64,000 nucleotides of DNA from Ornithomonoglobus_A sp045612845 (GTDB lineage Bacteria; Bacillota; Clostridia; UBA1381). The notes beneath the pieces were generated by a model. The model had not been told where the DNA came from, ran no database searches, and saw only the letters and a program-made list of their open reading frames with translations. Positions within the stretch are counted from its first letter, which is position 1, and every line of letters starts with the position of its first letter. The stretch lies in contig JAZKZV010000022.1 of the NCBI GenBank assembly GCA_045612845.1, forward strand, positions 1 to 64,000, written 5' to 3'. This document shows positions 61,698 through 64,000 of this stretch, piece after piece. Both the position numbers and the translations under genes were made by a program.

Positions 61698-62786
61698 ATG
61701 AAAAAAGTAAAAAGGTTATTAGCTATATTTATTACACTCAGTATTTTTCTGCCAGGCTGTGTTTATACCCAAAATATATATGAATCTGACATTGTTGTAA
61801 GTATGCAGATTAACAACCCTATAATGAGGATTAACGGTCAAGAAACAGAAATTGACAAAGGACGTAACACAACGCCTATTATCAGCAATTCAAGAACGCT
61901 TGTGCCTATACGTGCAATTATAGAAGCCTTTGGCGGAAGTGTTGATTGGAATGGTGTTACACAAACTGTTACTCTAAAAGTTGATGATGATACAATAAAG
62001 CTTAGTATTGACAGTACAAATGCATATTTAAACAACAAGCGTTCATCGCTCGACGTTGCACCCAAAATCATAAACGGACGTACAATGCTCCCTATACGAT
62101 ATATTGCAGAAGGCTTTAACTTAGGTGTTGCATGGGATAATGATACACATACAATTTCTATTATCAGTAATGGATTTGATGATTATGAATATCAAAGGTT
62201 AAAGAAAGAAGTGCCTCAGTACAGTGGAAAACCATATGTTGTAATAAATAATAACAAGCCATATTTTAAAGATTACGAAATTATAGACGGTTCATTTGAA
62301 TTCTATGCGGACCTTGATGAATTGGGACGTTGCGATGTTGCTTTTGCATCAGTTGGTACAGATATTATGCCGACAGAAAAACGCAAAAGTATAAGCTCTG
62401 TCATTCCCACCGGTTGGGAAAATGAAAAATACGACTTTGTAGATGGTGGTTATGTATATAACAGGTGTCATTTAATTGGTTTTCAGCTTACGGGCGAAAA
62501 TGCAAACAAACGCAATCTTATTACAGGTACACGATACCTAAACGTAGAGGGTATGTTACCTTTTGAAAATATGGTTGATGATTACATAGATGATACAAAA
62601 AACAACGTTTTATATCGTTCAACACCTGTTTTTACGGGATATAATCTTGTTGCTGACGGAGTTCTTCTTGAAGCATATTCAATAGATGATAATGGTAAGG
62701 GCATAAATTTTTGTGTGTATTGCTACAACGTTCAACCCAATGTATTTATAGACTATTTAACAGGTGTAAATAAAAAAGCTAACTGA
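61698..62786 (+). CDS. Secreted DNA/RNA non-specific endonuclease with stalk domain
   Basis: 362 aa. A signal sequence ends at PGC (possible lipoprotein Cys near residue 20). A copper-amine-oxidase-N-type stalk domain (about 35-155) has SRTLVPIRAIIEAFGG and GRTMLPIRYIAEGFNLGV. The C-terminal beta-beta-alpha-Me nuclease resembles DNA-entry nucleases (EndA-like): GGYVYNRCHLIGFQLTGENANKRN... with the catalytic His in NRCH and the Asn in NKRNL. Starts at 61689 (TTG) and 61692 (ATG) are too near the AGAGG; the ATG at 61698 is preferred. Likely extracellular DNA degradation or uptake. Confidence 0.87.
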   Translation: MKKVKRLLAIFITLSIFLPGCVYTQNIYESDIVVSMQINNPIMRINGQETEIDKGRNTTPIISNSRTLVPIRAIIEAFGGSVDWNGVTQTVTLKVDDDTIKLSIDSTNAYLNNKRSSLDVAPKIINGRTMLPIRYIAEGFNLGVAWDNDTHTISIISNGFDDYEYQRLKKEVPQYSGKPYVVINNNKPYFKDYEIIDGSFEFYADLDELGRCDVAFASVGTDIMPTEKRKSISSVIPTGWENEKYDFVDGGYVYNRCHLIGFQLTGENANKRNLITGTRYLNVEGMLPFENMVDDYIDDTKNNVLYRSTPVFTGYNLVADGVLLEAYSIDDNGKGINFCVYCYNVQPNVFIDYLTGVNKKAN

Positions 62787-62804
62787 TTTAATCAGTTAGC
62801 TTTT
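62774..62804. terminator. Bidirectional terminator made from two gene ends
   Basis: 15-bp palindrome AAAAGCTAACTGATT / AATCAGTTAGCTTTT (62774-62804). Both convergent genes end inside it, and both proteins end in Lys-Ala-Asn. Confidence 0.88.
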
Positions 62805-63331
62805 CTGTCAAAAAATGGTGATTTGCCCGTTGCACTTAATGGAATTGCTATGATGTTGCATATATCATCATCAAATATATCCATTTCGAGCGCTGCGCGG
62901 CCTGCAGAGAACATTACTCTGTTATCTACGCGGTTATCTGCAGCAATACTGACTGCAGAGCCGATAGCAATGCCCAAATCCAATGTTGTATATGCACAGT
63001 TACCGCCTTTTTCTTCGCATTCTGTACAATTATTAAAACCACAATATTGGCACCCCTCATTTAAGCCACGCGTCTGGTTTGATATACCAACCAAAACAAC
63101 CGCCTCGCTTACGCGAACATTGTTCGCATCACGCTTAAAGAATTTAAATCCTATCTTATCTGACACTTCATCCATCTTGTCTGCTAATTTTTCTTTATCT
63201 TCCCCTACTAAGATGGCAGTCTTTATGTAGTCAACGCCCTTTGTTTTTGGTGCAGTTCTTGCGGATACACACATTGCTTTGGCAACATTTAAAATGAAAT
63301 CCGTCTCTGCTTGTACTGATGAATAAATCAT
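62792..63331 (-). CDS. DUF2148 ferredoxin-like protein
   Basis: 179 aa. The N-terminal KAMCVSARTAPKTKGVD and a central cluster of five cysteines (GCQYCGFNNCTEC then a sixth in GGNC) match DUF2148 proteins, which are predicted Fe-S binding; DLGIAIGSAVSIA and SAGRAALEM are typical. Function unknown, common in anaerobes. AAGGAGA before the ATG, 11 nt after the upstream gene, so probably one transcript. Confidence 0.87.
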   Translation of the reverse strand: MIYSSVQAETDFILNVAKAMCVSARTAPKTKGVDYIKTAILVGEDKEKLADKMDEVSDKIGFKFFKRDANNVRVSEAVVLVGISNQTRGLNEGCQYCGFNNCTECEEKGGNCAYTTLDLGIAIGSAVSIAADNRVDNRVMFSAGRAALEMDIFDDDICNIIAIPLSATGKSPFFDRKAN

Positions 63332-63342
63332 AGTTGGTCTCC

Positions 63343-63999
63343 TTATATTTCTATATCTCCCTGTTCTTTTAAATATTTTTTGAGAATTTTATTTGTTTGA
63401 AGTTGTGCGTCCCCGATGGTTCCCGAGCAGAATATAACACCTTCTATTTTCTTTTCTATAAGAAGATCAAAGTAGTGTTTAAGCTGCTTTTCGAATAGTT
63501 CAGTTTCCATGGGTTTGGACGGAACGCCTGCAGAGTAATCCCAAAGATATACACCAAGCATCAGAGGCTTATCCCCTACAATTTTATATAGCTTTTCGAG
63601 GTATTCTTCCATATTAACTATGTCTTTGCATTTCCAAATCCAAAAAGTTACACCGTCAAAGCAATCCATATATTTGGCAAGGTCTAAATCGAGTTGCATA
63701 TTGTATAATACGCACCAGAAATCAAGTCCTTTTTCGTTTAGTGCTTCTTTGATTTTCTTAAGTACTTCAGGTGTAAAACGCTCCATTCTTTCGGGAGAGA
63801 AGAAGTCATCAACAACTCCGCCTGTAACATTATTACAATTGGAAATCATGTCAATAATATCCTGCGTATTTCCAAGCTCTGCCTCAGGAAGAGGTGTACT
63901 TGCATCGCCCAAGACTGACCATTTAATTTCTTTAAGTCCACAAAAACGTTTTCCCATCTCAATAAATGGTGGTTGAATATTTCCTCCGTATGATACCAT
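63343..63999 (-). CDS. Hypothetical TIM-barrel-like protein (5' end probably outside window)
   Basis: 218 residues visible; the first ATG is one base from the window edge and no RBS can be seen, so the protein probably continues upstream. Alternating strands ending in acidic or aromatic residues (GGVVDDFF, DFWCVLYN, DGVTFWIWKCKD, PLMLGVYLWDYS, IEGVIFCSGTIGD) suggest a beta/alpha barrel, perhaps glycosidase-like. No family recognised. Upstream of, and likely co-transcribed with, the DUF2148 gene. Confidence 0.6.
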   Translation of the reverse strand: MVSYGGNIQPPFIEMGKRFCGLKEIKWSVLGDASTPLPEAELGNTQDIIDMISNCNNVTGGVVDDFFSPERMERFTPEVLKKIKEALNEKGLDFWCVLYNMQLDLDLAKYMDCFDGVTFWIWKCKDIVNMEEYLEKLYKIVGDKPLMLGVYLWDYSAGVPSKPMETELFEKQLKHYFDLLIEKKIEGVIFCSGTIGDAQLQTNKILKKYLKEQGDIEI

Positions 64000-64000
64000 A

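Overview
The window is a 64-kb piece of a low-GC Gram-positive chromosome, most likely from an anaerobic or gut member of the class Clostridia. Support for this: AT-rich DNA, strong AGGAGG-type ribosome sites, near-consensus sigma-A promoters with 17-nt spacers, three S-layer-homology (SLH) surface proteins, a GerMN protein, a PPi-type phosphofructokinase, GluRS next to GlnRS, ArgR/RecN/NadK linkage, and TSCPD, DUF378, DUF4830 and DUF4886 proteins. Genus-level placement is not possible from the sequence alone. Most of the window is ordinary core genome with short accessory islands.

Layout. 1-12.4 kb (+): pgi and a P-loop protein, a terminator, then a colinear run thrC, cysE, gltX, glnS, a PLP aminotransferase and trpS, followed by tagO-like and wecB/mnaA genes for wall-polymer synthesis. 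12.5-25 kb: an orphan protein, an SLH/B-repeat surface protein, CpsB and VanZ, small membrane proteins, a second SLH protein, a flavoprotein, a zinc-ribbon/YARHG envelope protein, mntP and pfp. 25-33 kb (accessory): an operon of an M81/MlrC-like hydrolase, a creatinase-like M24 protein and an ASRT-family protein with a divergent AraC regulator; then a second AraC regulator divergent from a glycosidase-like protein and an MFS transporter. 33-41.7 kb: tmRNA (- strand), a cell-wall amidase, a DUF4886 hydrolase, pcrA, a galactokinase-like pseudoenzyme, TSCPD and GerMN proteins, tRNA-Thr(GGT) and an SseB-domain protein. 41.7-52 kb: a large SLH protein, a phosphohexomutase, then nadK-argR-recN-(small membrane protein)-proB-proA. 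52-59.3 kb: leuC-leuD-leuB-(GME-fold protein) on the - strand, divergent from ftsZ, a nucleoid-associated protein and a cysteine-rich protein. 59.4-64 kb: a guaA gene that encodes only the ATP-pyrophosphatase part, a 1.1-kb integrated-element remnant at its 3' end, a secreted nuclease and a DUF2148 operon that leaves the window.

How the parts work together. TagO and MnaA can supply wall polysaccharide precursors of the kind that SLH domains bind, and CpsB, VanZ, the amidase and the YARHG protein are also envelope functions. ProB/ProA, LeuBCD, ThrC and CysE show amino-acid prototrophy, with ArgR as the local regulator. The most unusual items are: (1) a 1.1-kb cassette bounded by a 14-bp direct repeat of the guaA 3' end, with paired TGACAACACT repeats near both ends, an SHOCT-domain cargo gene and no integrase; (2) a galactokinase-like protein that has lost all three GHMP-kinase motifs; and (3) a small catabolic-looking operon pairing an MlrC-like protein, an M24 protein without its metal ligands and a rhodopsin-transducer-family protein in an organism with no rhodopsin in view.
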